Positions 44,732-53,326 are shown, counted from the first letter of the stretch. The stretch is DNA of 64,000 nt from Faecalibacterium sp. An121 (GCF_002160915.1 NZ_NFLM01000002.1:1-64000), one strand, 5' to 3'. Program-made: numbers and translations. Notes: generated from the letters alone by a model not told the origin.

Positions 44732-46129
44732 TTAAAACTGGAAATAGATGAAGGGCACGAAGCTGGCCGCCGCCAGGTGCATCACGTCCAGCCCGTACAA
44801 GGCCAGCGTCGCCGGGTAGGACAGGCGCTCCAGCACAGGATGCTTTGCCGACAGGGCGCGGAGCTTATCCAGCACGGGCAAACTGACCACGCAGCCCAGG
44901 GCCAGCACCGCCAGGTGCAGCGGGTCGATCAGGCCGGCCAGGGCGGCGCTGCCCTCCACCGTAAAGGAGAAGCCGGTGAACATCCGCCCGATGATGGCGC
45001 CCGCCTGTTCCAGGCTGGCGGCCCGGAAGAACACAAAGCCCACCACCGCCACCAGCAGGGTGTACAGCCACCCCACCCAGCGCCAGCGGCGGCCCAGCCG
45101 CTGCACCGGCAGCAGGCGGTCCTCCGCCACCAGGAACGCCCCGTGCCACAGGCCCCAGACCACATAGGTCCAGTTGGCGCCGTGCCACAGGCCGGTGCAG
45201 AAGAACACCAGCAGTTTGTTGGCGTAGGTGCGCCACCGGCCCCGGCGGTTGCCCCCCAGGGGGATGTAAAGATAATCCCGGAACCAGCTGGACAGGGAGA
45301 TATGCCACCGCCGCCAGAACATCTTGACCGAGGTGCTGGCATAGGGGTGGTCGAAGTTTTCCTTGAAGTGGAACCCGAAGATCCACCCCATCCCGATGGC
45401 CATGTCGCTGTATCCGCTGAAATCGAAGTAGATCTGCAGGGTATAGGCCACCGCCCCCAGCCAGGCCAGCCGGATATCCAGAAAAGCCGCGTCCAGGCCA
45501 AAGACGGTGTCGGCCACCCCCGCCATGGTGTCCGCGATCAGCAGCTTCTTGCTCAGGCCCAGCACAAAGCGGCGCAGGCCCTGGGCCGTCTCGGGCAGAG
45601 TGGCGCGGCGCACCCGGATCTCCCGGGCGATGTCGCGGTATTTGACGATGGGGCCCGCCACCAGCTGGGGGAACAGGCAGATGTACAGCAGCACGTCAAA
45701 AAAGCTGCTGGTCTGCAAATCGGGCTCCCGGTAGACGTCGATGACGTACGACAGCCCCTGGAAGGTGAAAAAGGAGATGCCGATGGGCAGTGTGATCTGG
45801 GGCACCGGCAGCTGCGCGCCCAGCAGGGCGTTGAGGTTCGCGGCAAAGAACCCCAGATACTTGTAAAAGGCCAGCAGACCCAGGTTGAACGCCACCGCCA
45901 GCGCCAAAAACAGCCTGCGCCTGCGGCCGGTGACCAGGAGGCCGGCGGTGTAGTTGCAGAGCACCGACGCCAGCAGCAGCACCAGATTGAAGGGGTCGCC
46001 GAAGCCGTAGAAAATCAGGCTGGCGACGGTGAGCAGGGCGTTTTTGCTCCGGATGCCCGGCATGGCCCAGTTGAGCAGGCAGACGGCGGGCAGGAAAAAG
46101 CAGACAAAGACGACCGAACTGAACGCCAT
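44732..46129 (-). CDS. MBOAT O-acyltransferase (AlgI/PatA type)
   Basis: This 465-residue polytopic membrane protein moves acyl groups from a cytoplasmic donor across the membrane. ITLPIGISFFTFQGLSY, FPQLVAGPIVKY, the MFWRRWHISLSSWFRDYLY block and the catalytic histidine in TGLWHGANWTYVVWG mark the AlgI/DltB-like MBOAT family. With the SGNH protein downstream it should O-acylate an exopolysaccharide, teichoic acid or peptidoglycan; which one is unknown. GGAAGGAGGG precedes the ATG, 16 bp after the transglutaminase-like gene. Confidence 0.92.
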   Translation of the reverse strand: MAFSSVVFVCFFLPAVCLLNWAMPGIRSKNALLTVASLIFYGFGDPFNLVLLLASVLCNYTAGLLVTGRRRRLFLALAVAFNLGLLAFYKYLGFFAANLNALLGAQLPVPQITLPIGISFFTFQGLSYVIDVYREPDLQTSSFFDVLLYICLFPQLVAGPIVKYRDIAREIRVRRATLPETAQGLRRFVLGLSKKLLIADTMAGVADTVFGLDAAFLDIRLAWLGAVAYTLQIYFDFSGYSDMAIGMGWIFGFHFKENFDHPYASTSVKMFWRRWHISLSSWFRDYLYIPLGGNRRGRWRTYANKLLVFFCTGLWHGANWTYVVWGLWHGAFLVAEDRLLPVQRLGRRWRWVGWLYTLLVAVVGFVFFRAASLEQAGAIIGRMFTGFSFTVEGSAALAGLIDPLHLAVLALGCVVSLPVLDKLRALSAKHPVLERLSYPATLALYGLDVMHLAAASFVPFIYFQF

Positions 46130-46145
46130 AGCACCCTCCTTCCGC

Positions 46146-47150
46146 TCACTGGGGGAAGGTATAGACGAAGGGCGCGGTGGCCGGCGTCATCTGGTACAGG
46201 TTGAGGAGGCGGCGGTTGGCGTAGCGGTAGCGGTAGGCATACTCCAGCTCCACATCGAACATATAGGTGGTGCCGTTCCACCAGGGGATCATGACCCAGG
46301 CGTGGTCCCGGTCGTCATAGCCCACCCCGCCCGAGACCGGGTAGGCCTGGTAGCCCAGCTGCCGGGCCATGTACAGAAAGGCGCCCGCGAAGCCGTAGCA
46401 GTTGCCCCGGTGGTTCTCCAGGAAGAACTGTCCCTCCGCCATCGCCCAGTCCACGCTCCCGCGGGGGTAGTGGCTGCGGGCCAGATACCGGCCGTTGTCC
46501 CGCAGGTAGAGGTAGGCGGCGCGGAGCTTCTCCTCCTGGGTCATGGAGGGGTCGCAGCAGGCGTCCAGGGCCTGCCGCACCAGGCCGTCCAGCTGGGCAT
46601 TGCCGCTGGTGTAGCGGCCGTCCGGGCCGAACTGCAGGCCGTTGTAGACGCCGTTTGTCAGGAATTCGGCGCCGTCTGCGGGGACGCAGTAGACCTCGTC
46701 CCCCAAAAGATAGACGCCGGCGGTGCGGCATTCAAAGCTGTACCCGTCCGCCGCCACCCGGTACAGCCTGCCGTCCAGCGTCACAAAGCCGGGCGCAAAG
46801 GTCCGGATGGACAGCCCGTCGCTGCTGTAACACACCGAGCCGTCCACCACCGACAGCCCCAGGGGCAGCCGGGTGAAGGTGACGCCGTCCGCTTCCACAT
46901 GGTACAGCTGTCCCTCCACCGTCACAAACCCCGGCTCGAACCGCTGCCAGTCGCCCCACCCGCTGCGGTAGCGCACCTGGCCGTCCTCCGCCGTGACAAA
47001 GCCGCTGCCCTGCAGCGCCTCAAAAAGGCCGGACAGGCAGTTCTCGCTCTGGGCAAACTGCGCCGGACCCGGAGCTGCGGCGGCCGGCATGGCCAGCGCG
47101 GCCGCGCAGACCACGCAGAGCCCCATCATCCATTTGTGCTTCATGATCAC
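46146..47150 (-). CDS. Secreted transglutaminase-like protein
   Basis: A 334-residue protein with a Sec signal peptide ending near AMPAAAA. Residues 45-170 contain short repeated strands (GFVTVEGQLYHVEADG, GFVTLDGRLYRVAADG), like small cell-wall-binding repeats. The C-terminal half is a transglutaminase-like domain: Cys in RGNCYGFAGAFLYMA, His in DRDHAWVMI, Asp in YMFDVELEY. It may be a protease or a cross-linking enzyme. First gene of the five-gene envelope operon. GTG 47150 (5 nt after GGGG) or ATG 47144 starts it. Confidence 0.82.
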   Translation of the reverse strand: MIMKHKWMMGLCVVCAAALAMPAAAAPGPAQFAQSENCLSGLFEALQGSGFVTAEDGQVRYRSGWGDWQRFEPGFVTVEGQLYHVEADGVTFTRLPLGLSVVDGSVCYSSDGLSIRTFAPGFVTLDGRLYRVAADGYSFECRTAGVYLLGDEVYCVPADGAEFLTNGVYNGLQFGPDGRYTSGNAQLDGLVRQALDACCDPSMTQEEKLRAAYLYLRDNGRYLARSHYPRGSVDWAMAEGQFFLENHRGNCYGFAGAFLYMARQLGYQAYPVSGGVGYDDRDHAWVMIPWWNGTTYMFDVELEYAYRYRYANRRLLNLYQMTPATAPFVYTFPQ

Positions 47151-47259
47151 TCATACCCCTTTTGTCCTGCGGCGGGTTTATGCAGGAAGTCCCGAATGTA
47201 TGCAGCCGCGCGCGCCCGCGCCCGCCGTCCCGCCTTCGGCAAAAAAGCGCGTCCTGCAA

Positions 47260-47281
47260 GCTATATTTTCAAAAGTATAGC
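47260..47281. promoter_or_regulatory. 22-bp palindrome over the envelope operon start
   Basis: GCTATA (47260-47265) and TATAGC (47276-47281) flank TTTTCAAAAG; the two 11-bp halves agree in 9 positions. It overlaps the -10 box and the start site of the minus-strand promoter, so it is a candidate repressor site. Confidence 0.5.
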
Positions 47282-47302
47282 ATCTTTTGCCGCTTTTTGC
47301 AA
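47274..47302 (-). promoter_or_regulatory. Promoter of the envelope operon
   Basis: On the minus strand TTGCAA (47297-47302) and TATACT (47274-47279) are 17 bp apart, with the TGC extension before the -10. It is the strongest-looking promoter in the window. Confidence 0.8.
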
Positions 47303-47366
47303 GAAATGTAACAGACTGCATATTTCATGTAATGAACTGCATCTTTTTGCAAAAACGCCCTCCGCC

Positions 47367-47524
47367 TCATTCTCCCCAAAAGACGGTCCGGGCGTTCTGG
47401 CAGAGGTTTGCCATCAGACCCGAGCCGGTGCTCACCTCGAATTTCACCACCCGCAGCCCCAGCTCCTCAAACCGGTGCCGGCAATGCACTGCACCAGGTG
47501 GACATGGGCGTCGATGATCTTCAT
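47367..47524 (-). pseudogene. Deletion scar beginning with an amidohydrolase start
   Basis: A perfect AAAGGAGG site precedes MKIIDAHVHLVQCIAGTG, the opening of an amidohydrolase with its metal-binding HxH, but the frame stops after 26 codons. From about 47470 the next frame reads HRFEELGLRVVKFEVSTG and on to NARTVFWGE and a stop, which looks like the end of a protein. The piece is best explained as one or two genes shortened by an internal deletion. The identity of the second part is not clear. Confidence 0.7.
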
Positions 47525-47590
47525 AAGAGTCCTCCTTTGGTTTTTCTTATAGTATACAACGGACCGGGCGCAACTTCCAGCCCGCAGCGC

Positions 47591-47620
47591 TTGACAGCCG
47601 GCGCACGGGCTGTGTACAAT
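47591..47620 (+). promoter_or_regulatory. Promoter of the membrane GGDEF gene, with a dyad in the spacer
   Basis: TTGACA (47591-47596) and TACAAT (47615-47620) are 18 bp apart. ACAGCC (47595-47600) and GGCTGT (47608-47613) form an inverted repeat in the spacer, a possible operator. Confidence 0.65.
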
Positions 47621-47662
47621 AGGCTCGACAAGCGCAAACCGAACAGGCGGAGGGAATGCAGG

Positions 47663-49075
47663 ATGCGAAACGACCGAGTCCATTGGGGCAGGCCGCTGGC
47701 TGCGGCGATGGTGCTGGTGCTGTGGGTGGCCGTCGCCAGCTTTTGGGTCACCGAACAGGTCAACCGGCAGGAGGAACAGGCCAGCTTTACCTCCTTGGCC
47801 GAAGAAGCGGACAAGCTGGCCCGCAGCATCGAGGAGCGGGTGGACAGCGACCGGGAGAAGCTGACCCTGCTGGCCGAGATCCTGGCGATGGGCGAGGAGG
47901 CCCCGGCGGAATATCTGGCGCTGTACCAGGACACCGGCAGCTTCTTTTCCCGGCTGGAACTGCTGCTGCCCGGGGACCGGGTGGTCACCGCCGACGGCGA
48001 GGAGGTCAGCGCGGCGGGCCGGCTGTCCTTTGCGCAGGAGGCCGCCCGGGGGGCCCACGTCACCGACCGGGAGACCGACCTGGACGGTCAGAGCCCGGTG
48101 GTCCGCCACTATGTGCCGGTGGTCCGCCAGGGGCAGACAGCAGCCCTGCTGTGCGGGGTGATCGAGCTGGGCGAGCTGGCGCGGGAGCTGCCCTACCAGC
48201 CCTACGGCGGCCAGACGGCGGTCTACCTCATCGACGGCGCGACCGGCGACTTCCTGGTGGATACCTGGCACACCGGCCAGCAGCCCGGCAACATCTGGGC
48301 GCTGGGCAGCCGCCCGATGGCGGAAGGCTACAACGACGCCCAGCTGCGCCAGGGCCTTGTGAACGGAGAGAGCAACTTTGTGGTCTTTCGGTCCCAGACC
48401 ACCGGCGAATACCTCTATTTTTACTACACCCCCCTCGCGGTCAACCAGTGGCGGGTGGCGCTGTCGGTGCCGGAGCACCTGGTCTTTGCAAGGGCGCAGT
48501 ACGTCCGCAGCCTGCTCGACCGGATGCTGGCGGCGGAGGGCGCGGCCTTCCTGCTCTACCTGTGCTGGATGGTCTATTACATCCGGCGCGAGACGCGGGA
48601 AATGGAGCGCCAGGGGTGGGAGGACGCCCTCACCGGGCTGTACAACCGCAACCGCTACCAGCACGACCTGCCCATTCTGGCCCAGGAGGGCCGCCGGGAA
48701 CTGTGCTGCATCTTTGTGGACGTCAACGGCCTGCACGAGCTGAACAACACCCAGGGCCACCAGACCGGCGACCGGATGCTGCAGGAGGTAGCCCGGCAGA
48801 TCCGGCAGGACTTCGGCACCCAGTGGTCCTATCGGGTGGGCGGCGACGAGTTCGTCATCTTTGCGGTGGACCGGGACCGGGAGGAGATCCTCCGCCGCAC
48901 CCGGACCGCCACCCGGGAGCTGGAGCGCAAGGGCTACTACATCTCCGCCGGCGTCGCCTGGACGCCCGCCCCCGCCCGGGACCTTGCGCCGCTGCTCCAG
49001 GCCGCCGAACAGCGTATGTACGAGGCCAAACGCTCCTTCTACCAGAACGCCGCCTTCGACCGGCGGGCACGGTAG
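47663..49075 (+). CDS. Membrane diguanylate cyclase with extracellular sensor
   Basis: The 470-residue protein has a first transmembrane helix (about 10-30), an extracellular Cache-like sensor region (about 35-280), a second helix (about 290-310) and a cytoplasmic GGDEF domain (about 320-470). DALTGLYNRNRYQHD opens the GGDEF domain, and YRVGGDEFVIF is intact. It probably makes c-di-GMP in response to an outside signal. ATG 47663 follows GGAGGG and AGG; upstream codons cross the promoter. It is the second c-di-GMP gene in the window. Confidence 0.88.
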   Translation: MRNDRVHWGRPLAAAMVLVLWVAVASFWVTEQVNRQEEQASFTSLAEEADKLARSIEERVDSDREKLTLLAEILAMGEEAPAEYLALYQDTGSFFSRLELLLPGDRVVTADGEEVSAAGRLSFAQEAARGAHVTDRETDLDGQSPVVRHYVPVVRQGQTAALLCGVIELGELARELPYQPYGGQTAVYLIDGATGDFLVDTWHTGQQPGNIWALGSRPMAEGYNDAQLRQGLVNGESNFVVFRSQTTGEYLYFYYTPLAVNQWRVALSVPEHLVFARAQYVRSLLDRMLAAEGAAFLLYLCWMVYYIRRETREMERQGWEDALTGLYNRNRYQHDLPILAQEGRRELCCIFVDVNGLHELNNTQGHQTGDRMLQEVARQIRQDFGTQWSYRVGGDEFVIFAVDRDREEILRRTRTATRELERKGYYISAGVAWTPAPARDLAPLLQAAEQRMYEAKRSFYQNAAFDRRAR

Positions 49076-49100
49076 CCGCGACGGACGCTGCCTTTTGTTC

Positions 49101-49129
49101 TTGCGCTGCGGCTGCATTTGTGTTATTCT
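49101..49129 (+). promoter_or_regulatory. Promoter of the cobalamin riboswitch operon
   Basis: TTGCGC (49101-49106) and TATTCT (49124-49129) are 17 bp apart, with a TGT extension. The transcript would start just before the aptamer. Confidence 0.65.
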
Positions 49130-49144
49130 GTGCATAACAAAGCG

Positions 49145-49339
49145 CCGCAGGGTGCCCGGGGCCTTTTGCCAGAGGCCGGCCGGGAGAATAGGGAAACAGG
49201 TGCAAAGCCTGTGCGGGACCGCCGCCGTAGGGGGAGAGCTCCGGCCAAGGATGTCACTGCGTCCATGACGTGGGAAGACGGGCCGGCGCGCAGGGCAGAT
49301 GTCTGCCCCCATCCCCGAGCCGGAAGACCTGCCCTGCGG
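49145..49339 (+). promoter_or_regulatory. Cobalamin (B12) riboswitch aptamer
   Basis: CCGCAGGG (49145-49152) and CCCTGCGG (49332-49339) close the P1 stem. Between them lie the class hallmarks: GGGAAACAGGTGCAAAGCCT near 49190, GTCACTG and GTGGGAAG near 49255-49275, and the B12 box AGCCGGAAGACCTGCC just before the 3' P1 strand. It precedes a BtuFCD-type importer and should switch it off when cobalamin is plentiful. Confidence 0.92.
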
Positions 49340-49510
49340 TTCATACTGCGCGCCGCCCGGCTGCCTGCCGGGGCGGCGGGGAGGCAGGAGACGCGCCGCG
49401 GACGGACCAAACGCCGGCGTGGAAAATCATGGCGCAGAGCCGTTGTGCGCGCTGCGCTTTGGTTGTGCGCTGTTTTTTGGAGGGGCCGGGCCCCTCGCAG
49501 ACGCTTTGTC

Positions 49511-49550
49511 AAGTGCCTTTCTCACAGGGTGAGGAGGGCGCTTTCTTTTT
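49511..49550 (+). terminator. Riboswitch-controlled terminator
   Basis: AAGTGCCTTTCTCAC (49511-49525) pairs over 15 bp, three of them G-U, with GTGAGGAGGGCGCTT (49529-49543), then TTTCTTTTT. It lies 170 nt after the aptamer and 43 nt before the first gene, which implies control by transcription termination. Confidence 0.85.
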
Positions 49551-49592
49551 GCAGCGCGGCAGCGGACCGGCAGGCGAAAGGAGCATGAACGT

Positions 49593-50618
49593 ATGAAACG
49601 CACCCGCTTTTTGGCATCCCTTGCGGCCCTGACCCTGGCTTTGCAGCTGGCCGGCTGCGGCAGCACGGCCCCCGGCGCGTCCCAGGCCCCGGCGGCCCTC
49701 GCCGCCCGGGAGACAGGCCACTATCCCGTGACCATCACCAACTACGACTACGCCGGCAACGAAGTCGCCTATACCTACCACCAGGCCCCGCAGCGGGTGG
49801 TGGCGGTGTACCAGGGCTCCATCGAGACCATGATCGCCCTGGGCCTGGAGGACCATGTCATTGCCTCCTACGGGCTGGACAATGCCGTCAAGGAAGAATG
49901 GCAGAACGGCTTTGCCCGGATGAACTACCAGGAGGACGTGTTCGCCCCCGACAAGGAGACGGTCACTTTGCTGCAGCCCGATCTGATCCTCTCCTGGGGA
50001 TCGCTGTTCGGGGAGAAAAAGCTGGGCGACGTGACCGGCTGGAACGCCAAAGGGGTGGCCACCTATCTCAACACCAACACCCGGGCCGGCGGCCATCCCC
50101 GCACCCTGGAGAACGAGTACAGCGACATCCTCAGCCTGGGCCGGATCTTTGATGTGGAGGACCGGGCCCAGGCCCTGGTGGACGGGATGAAGTCTGCGGT
50201 GGCGGACACTCTGGCCGCCGTGGAGGGCAAAGACTCCGTCCGGGTGGCGGTGGTGGAACCCATCGGCGGGAACGTCACCAACTACGGCGCCAACTCGCTG
50301 GCGGGCGACATGGTCACCCAGCTGGGGGGCGTGCTGGTCCAGCCCGAGGGCAGCGAGATGAGCAAAGAGACGCTGGTGGTGGCCGACCCCGATGTGATCT
50401 TTGTGGTGTATATGGCCTACTCCGGCGATGACCCCGAAACGGTGATCGCCAGCCAGCTGGCGGCCATCCGGGAAGACCCCGCCCTGGCCAGCCTGTCCGC
50501 CGTGCAGCAGGGGCGGGTGTACCCCGTCATGCTGGGGGACATCTACGCCGCAGGTCCCCGCACTCTGGACGGCATCCGCACCATTGCCGCCGGGATGTAT
50601 GGCGAGGAGGCAGCCTGA
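49593..50618 (+). CDS. btuF: Cobalamin-type ABC transporter binding lipoprotein
   Basis: A 341-residue FecB/BtuF-family substrate-binding protein. It has a lipoprotein signal (lipobox LAGC, Cys about 22), then two lobes joined by a long helix; APQRVVAVYQGSIETMIALG and LLQPDLILSWGS are typical. By itself it could bind a siderophore, but the upstream cobalamin riboswitch points to B12 or its precursors. GAAAGGAG precedes ATG 49593. Its stop shares one base with the next start. Confidence 0.9.
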   Translation: MKRTRFLASLAALTLALQLAGCGSTAPGASQAPAALAARETGHYPVTITNYDYAGNEVAYTYHQAPQRVVAVYQGSIETMIALGLEDHVIASYGLDNAVKEEWQNGFARMNYQEDVFAPDKETVTLLQPDLILSWGSLFGEKKLGDVTGWNAKGVATYLNTNTRAGGHPRTLENEYSDILSLGRIFDVEDRAQALVDGMKSAVADTLAAVEGKDSVRVAVVEPIGGNVTNYGANSLAGDMVTQLGGVLVQPEGSEMSKETLVVADPDVIFVVYMAYSGDDPETVIASQLAAIREDPALASLSAVQQGRVYPVMLGDIYAAGPRTLDGIRTIAAGMYGEEAA

Positions 50619-51679
50619 TGGCCCGGCTGCGCAGCCGCCCGGCCTTCCTGGCCGCACTGGCCGTGCTGGGGGCGGCTTTGCCCCTGTCCCTTTTGGCGGC
50701 GGTGAGCCTGGGCACCACTTCCCTGCCGCCGGGACAGGTCTATACCGTCCTGCGGCATGAGCTGGCCCACTGTCTGGCCGGCGTCCCCATCCCCGAGGGG
50801 TGGGGCCCCGGCACTCCCCTGCACGACGTGGTCTGGCTGATCCGCCTGCCCCGCCTGGTGCTGGCGGCGGCGGTAGGGACCTGCCTGGCCCTCAGCGGAG
50901 CGGTGATGCAGGCCATTGTCCAGAACCCCCTGGCCGACCCCTATGTGCTGGGCATTTCCTCGGGGGCGTCCCTGGGAGCCTCTCTGGCCCTGCTGCTGGG
51001 CATCGGGGGCGGTTTTGTGGGCGGCATGGCCTTTGCAGGGGCTTTGGGCGCCTGCGGGGCGGTGATGTTCCTGGCAGGCCTCGGCGGCCGTCCCAATACG
51101 GTCAAGCTGCTTTTGGCAGGGTCTGCTCTGGCGGCGGTGTGCGGGGCCTTCTCCAACTTCCTGATCTACCAGGCCGACGCAGACCACGCAGCCAGCCAGG
51201 TGGCCCGCTGGACCATGGGCAGTATGGCCGCGGCCAGCTGGCCCTCCAACGGGGTGCTGGTGCCGGCGGCTTTGGCGGGCGCCGTCTTTTTCCTGACCCA
51301 GAGCCGCACCCTCGACCGGATGCTGCTGGGGGACGATGCCGCCGTCACCCTGGGGACCGACCTGCACCGGCTGCGGATGATCTATCTGGCGGTGTCCGCC
51401 CTCCTGACCGGTCTGGCCGTGTGGGCGGCGGGGATCATCGGTTTTGTGGGTCTGGTGGCGCCCCATGTGGTGCGGATCCTGTTTGGGGCCGGCCACCGGC
51501 GGCTGATCCCCCTGACAGCCCTGACCGGGGGACTGTTCCTGCTCTGGGCCGACGTGCTGTGCCGGGTGGTGCTGCCCGGCAACGAGCTGCCGGTGGGCAT
51601 CCTGACCTCCATGCTGGGGGCGCCGGTCTTTTTGTGTCTGATGGCCCGCAGCCGGTACGGATTTGGAGGGAACGCCTGA
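50618..51679 (+). CDS. btuC: Cobalamin-type ABC permease (FecCD family)
   Basis: The 353-residue membrane protein has about ten helices. RLPRLVLAAAVGTCLALSGAVMQ-like start of the domain, QNPLADPYVLGISSGAS and GLVAPHVVRILFGAGHRRLIP are conserved BtuC/FecCD motifs. It forms the transmembrane channel of the importer. It overlaps the neighbouring genes by one base on each side (TGATG), so all three are translated together. Confidence 0.93.
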   Translation: MARLRSRPAFLAALAVLGAALPLSLLAAVSLGTTSLPPGQVYTVLRHELAHCLAGVPIPEGWGPGTPLHDVVWLIRLPRLVLAAAVGTCLALSGAVMQAIVQNPLADPYVLGISSGASLGASLALLLGIGGGFVGGMAFAGALGACGAVMFLAGLGGRPNTVKLLLAGSALAAVCGAFSNFLIYQADADHAASQVARWTMGSMAAASWPSNGVLVPAALAGAVFFLTQSRTLDRMLLGDDAAVTLGTDLHRLRMIYLAVSALLTGLAVWAAGIIGFVGLVAPHVVRILFGAGHRRLIPLTALTGGLFLLWADVLCRVVLPGNELPVGILTSMLGAPVFLCLMARSRYGFGGNA

Positions 51680-52446
51680 TGAAGCTGGAGATCCGGGAAC
51701 TGAAAGCCGCGCCCGGCGGCAAGGAGATCCTTCACGGCATCGACCTGGCCGCCCACAAGGGCCAGTTCGTGGGGATCATCGGGCCCAACGGCAGCGGCAA
51801 ATCCACCCTGCTCAAGTGCGTCTACCGCACCCTCCGGCCCACCGGGGGCGCCGTGCTGCTGGACGACTGTCCGCAGGAGAGCTGCTCCCCCCGCCAATGG
51901 GCCCAAAAGCTGGCCGTAGTGGCCCAGCACAACGCCTGCGCCTTTGATCTGACGGTGGAGGAGATGGTTCGGATGGGACGCGCGCCCCACAAGCGCGCCC
52001 TGGAGCGGGACACGCCCCAGGACAGGCAGACCGCCGCCCGGGCGCTGGCCGCCGTGGGAATGGCCGGGTTTGAAACGCGCAGCTTTTCCAGCCTTTCGGG
52101 CGGAGAACAGCAGCGGGTCATCCTGGCCCGGGCCCTGGCCCAGCAGACCCCCTGCCTGATCCTGGACGAGCCCACCAACCACCTGGACATCCAGTATCAG
52201 CTGGGCATGATGGACCTGGTGCGGGGGCTGGGCAAAACGGTGCTGGCCGCCCTGCACGATCTGAACATCGCGGCGGCCTACTGCGACTGGCTGTACGCCC
52301 TCCAGGACGGCCGCCTGGTGGGCAGCGGCCCGCCCCGCGCCCTCCTGACCCCCGCCTTCATCCGCAGGGTCTACCAGGTGGAGGCCCGGGTCCTCGAGAT
52401 CGACGGCCAGCTGACGGTGCTCTACCGCACCAAACACACACAATAA
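51679..52446 (+). CDS. btuD: Cobalamin-type ABC transporter ATPase
   Basis: The 255-residue ATPase has Walker A GPNGSGKST, the Q-loop region, signature LSGGEQQR, Walker B CLILDEPTNHLD and the switch histidine in ALHDLN. It powers import through the BtuC-like permease. ATG 51679 overlaps the permease stop, with GGAGGG upstream. Confidence 0.95.
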   Translation: MKLEIRELKAAPGGKEILHGIDLAAHKGQFVGIIGPNGSGKSTLLKCVYRTLRPTGGAVLLDDCPQESCSPRQWAQKLAVVAQHNACAFDLTVEEMVRMGRAPHKRALERDTPQDRQTAARALAAVGMAGFETRSFSSLSGGEQQRVILARALAQQTPCLILDEPTNHLDIQYQLGMMDLVRGLGKTVLAALHDLNIAAAYCDWLYALQDGRLVGSGPPRALLTPAFIRRVYQVEARVLEIDGQLTVLYRTKHTQ

Positions 52447-52449
52447 ATA

Positions 52450-52492
52450 AAAGCGCCCCTGCTTTCCCACAAGGAAAAGCGGGGGTGCTTTG
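52450..52492. terminator. Bidirectional terminator after the B12 operon
   Basis: AAGCGCCCCTGCTTTCC pairs imperfectly with GGAAAAGCGGGGGTGCTT around a CACAA loop. A-rich and T-rich flanks serve the btuD and HAD genes, which converge here. Confidence 0.8.
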
Positions 52493-52501
52493 TGTTTGGT
52501 T

Positions 52502-53326
52502 TCAGCCGTTCAGCAGAAATCGGCGGATGGCGTCTGCGGCGCCGCCTTCGGTGTTGCGGCCTGTCACGGTGTGGGCAGCTGCCAGGACTTCCGCCTGTCC
52601 GTTGCCCATGGCCACCCCCAGTCCGGCGGCCTGCAGGAGGGCAGCGTCGTTGCCACTGTCCCCCAGGGCCATCACATCCTTCATCCCAAGGCCCAGCGTC
52701 CGGACCAGGACCTGCACCGCAGCCAGCTTGCCTGCCCTGGGAGCGGTCAGTTCCAGGCCCCCGGGGCCGCAGTCCAGGATGAGGGCCGCATCCCCGACGG
52801 CAGCGGCAAAGCCCGGCCGCAGCTCCTGCGGGACAAAGGGCATATTGATCTTCAGCACGTCCAGGCCGGCCAGTGAGGCCGCCGGGGCGTCCAGCAGGCG
52901 GCCATGCCGGGCCACCACATTCTTATGGAACGCGCTTGGGCCCGAGGCTTCCACCCAGCGCCGCGCAGCCGCTGTCAGGTGGTAGCAGCTGCTGCGGTCT
53001 ATGTACTCAACGGGGAGGTCCCAGCGCGCTGCGGCCTGTTCCACACAGGCCAGGGAGGCAGCGGAAAAGGCTCTGCGCCAAAGGCAGGCGCGGGTCCGGG
53101 CGTCCTGTATTTCGGCTCCGTCGCAGAGGATCAGCCATCCGACCCAGTCCGGCATGGGGTCCATCGCTGCAGGCAGACAGGCGGCAGGCCGGCCTGTGGC
53201 CACCACCACGGTGCACCCTCCTGCCGCCGCTCCTGCCGCCGCCTCGGCCAGACCGGACGCAAACAGGTCTGGGTCGCCGCCAAGAGCGGTGCCGTCCAGA
53301 TCCAGAGCCAACAGTTTATAGTTCAC
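52502..53326 (-). CDS. Cof-type HAD hydrolase in the MurNAc operon
   Basis: A 274-residue HAD-IIB phosphatase: motif I LLALDLDGTALGG, motif II ATGRP-like VVVATGRPAAC, motif IV ALGDSGNDAALLQAAG. GTG 53326 is the start: AAAGGAGG sits at ideal distance, and the codons overlap the last 11 bp of mupG. Position in the salvage operon suggests that it dephosphorylates a sugar phosphate of the pathway, for example GlcNAc-6P or MurNAc-6P, but this is inference. Confidence 0.85.
   Translation of the reverse strand: MNYKLLALDLDGTALGGDPDLFASGLAEAAAGAAAGGCTVVVATGRPAACLPAAMDPMPDWVGWLILCDGAEIQDARTRACLWRRAFSAASLACVEQAAARWDLPVEYIDRSSCYHLTAAARRWVEASGPSAFHKNVVARHGRLLDAPAASLAGLDVLKINMPFVPQELRPGFAAAVGDAALILDCGPGGLELTAPRAGKLAAVQVLVRTLGLGMKDVMALGDSGNDAALLQAAGLGVAMGNGQAEVLAAAHTVTGRNTEGGAADAIRRFLLNG

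Noticed and set aside
49340-49510. A second riboswitch aptamer in the long leader
   Set aside because: Fragments such as GGCAGGAGAC recall B12-box pieces, but no set of conserved loops or a closing stem was found.
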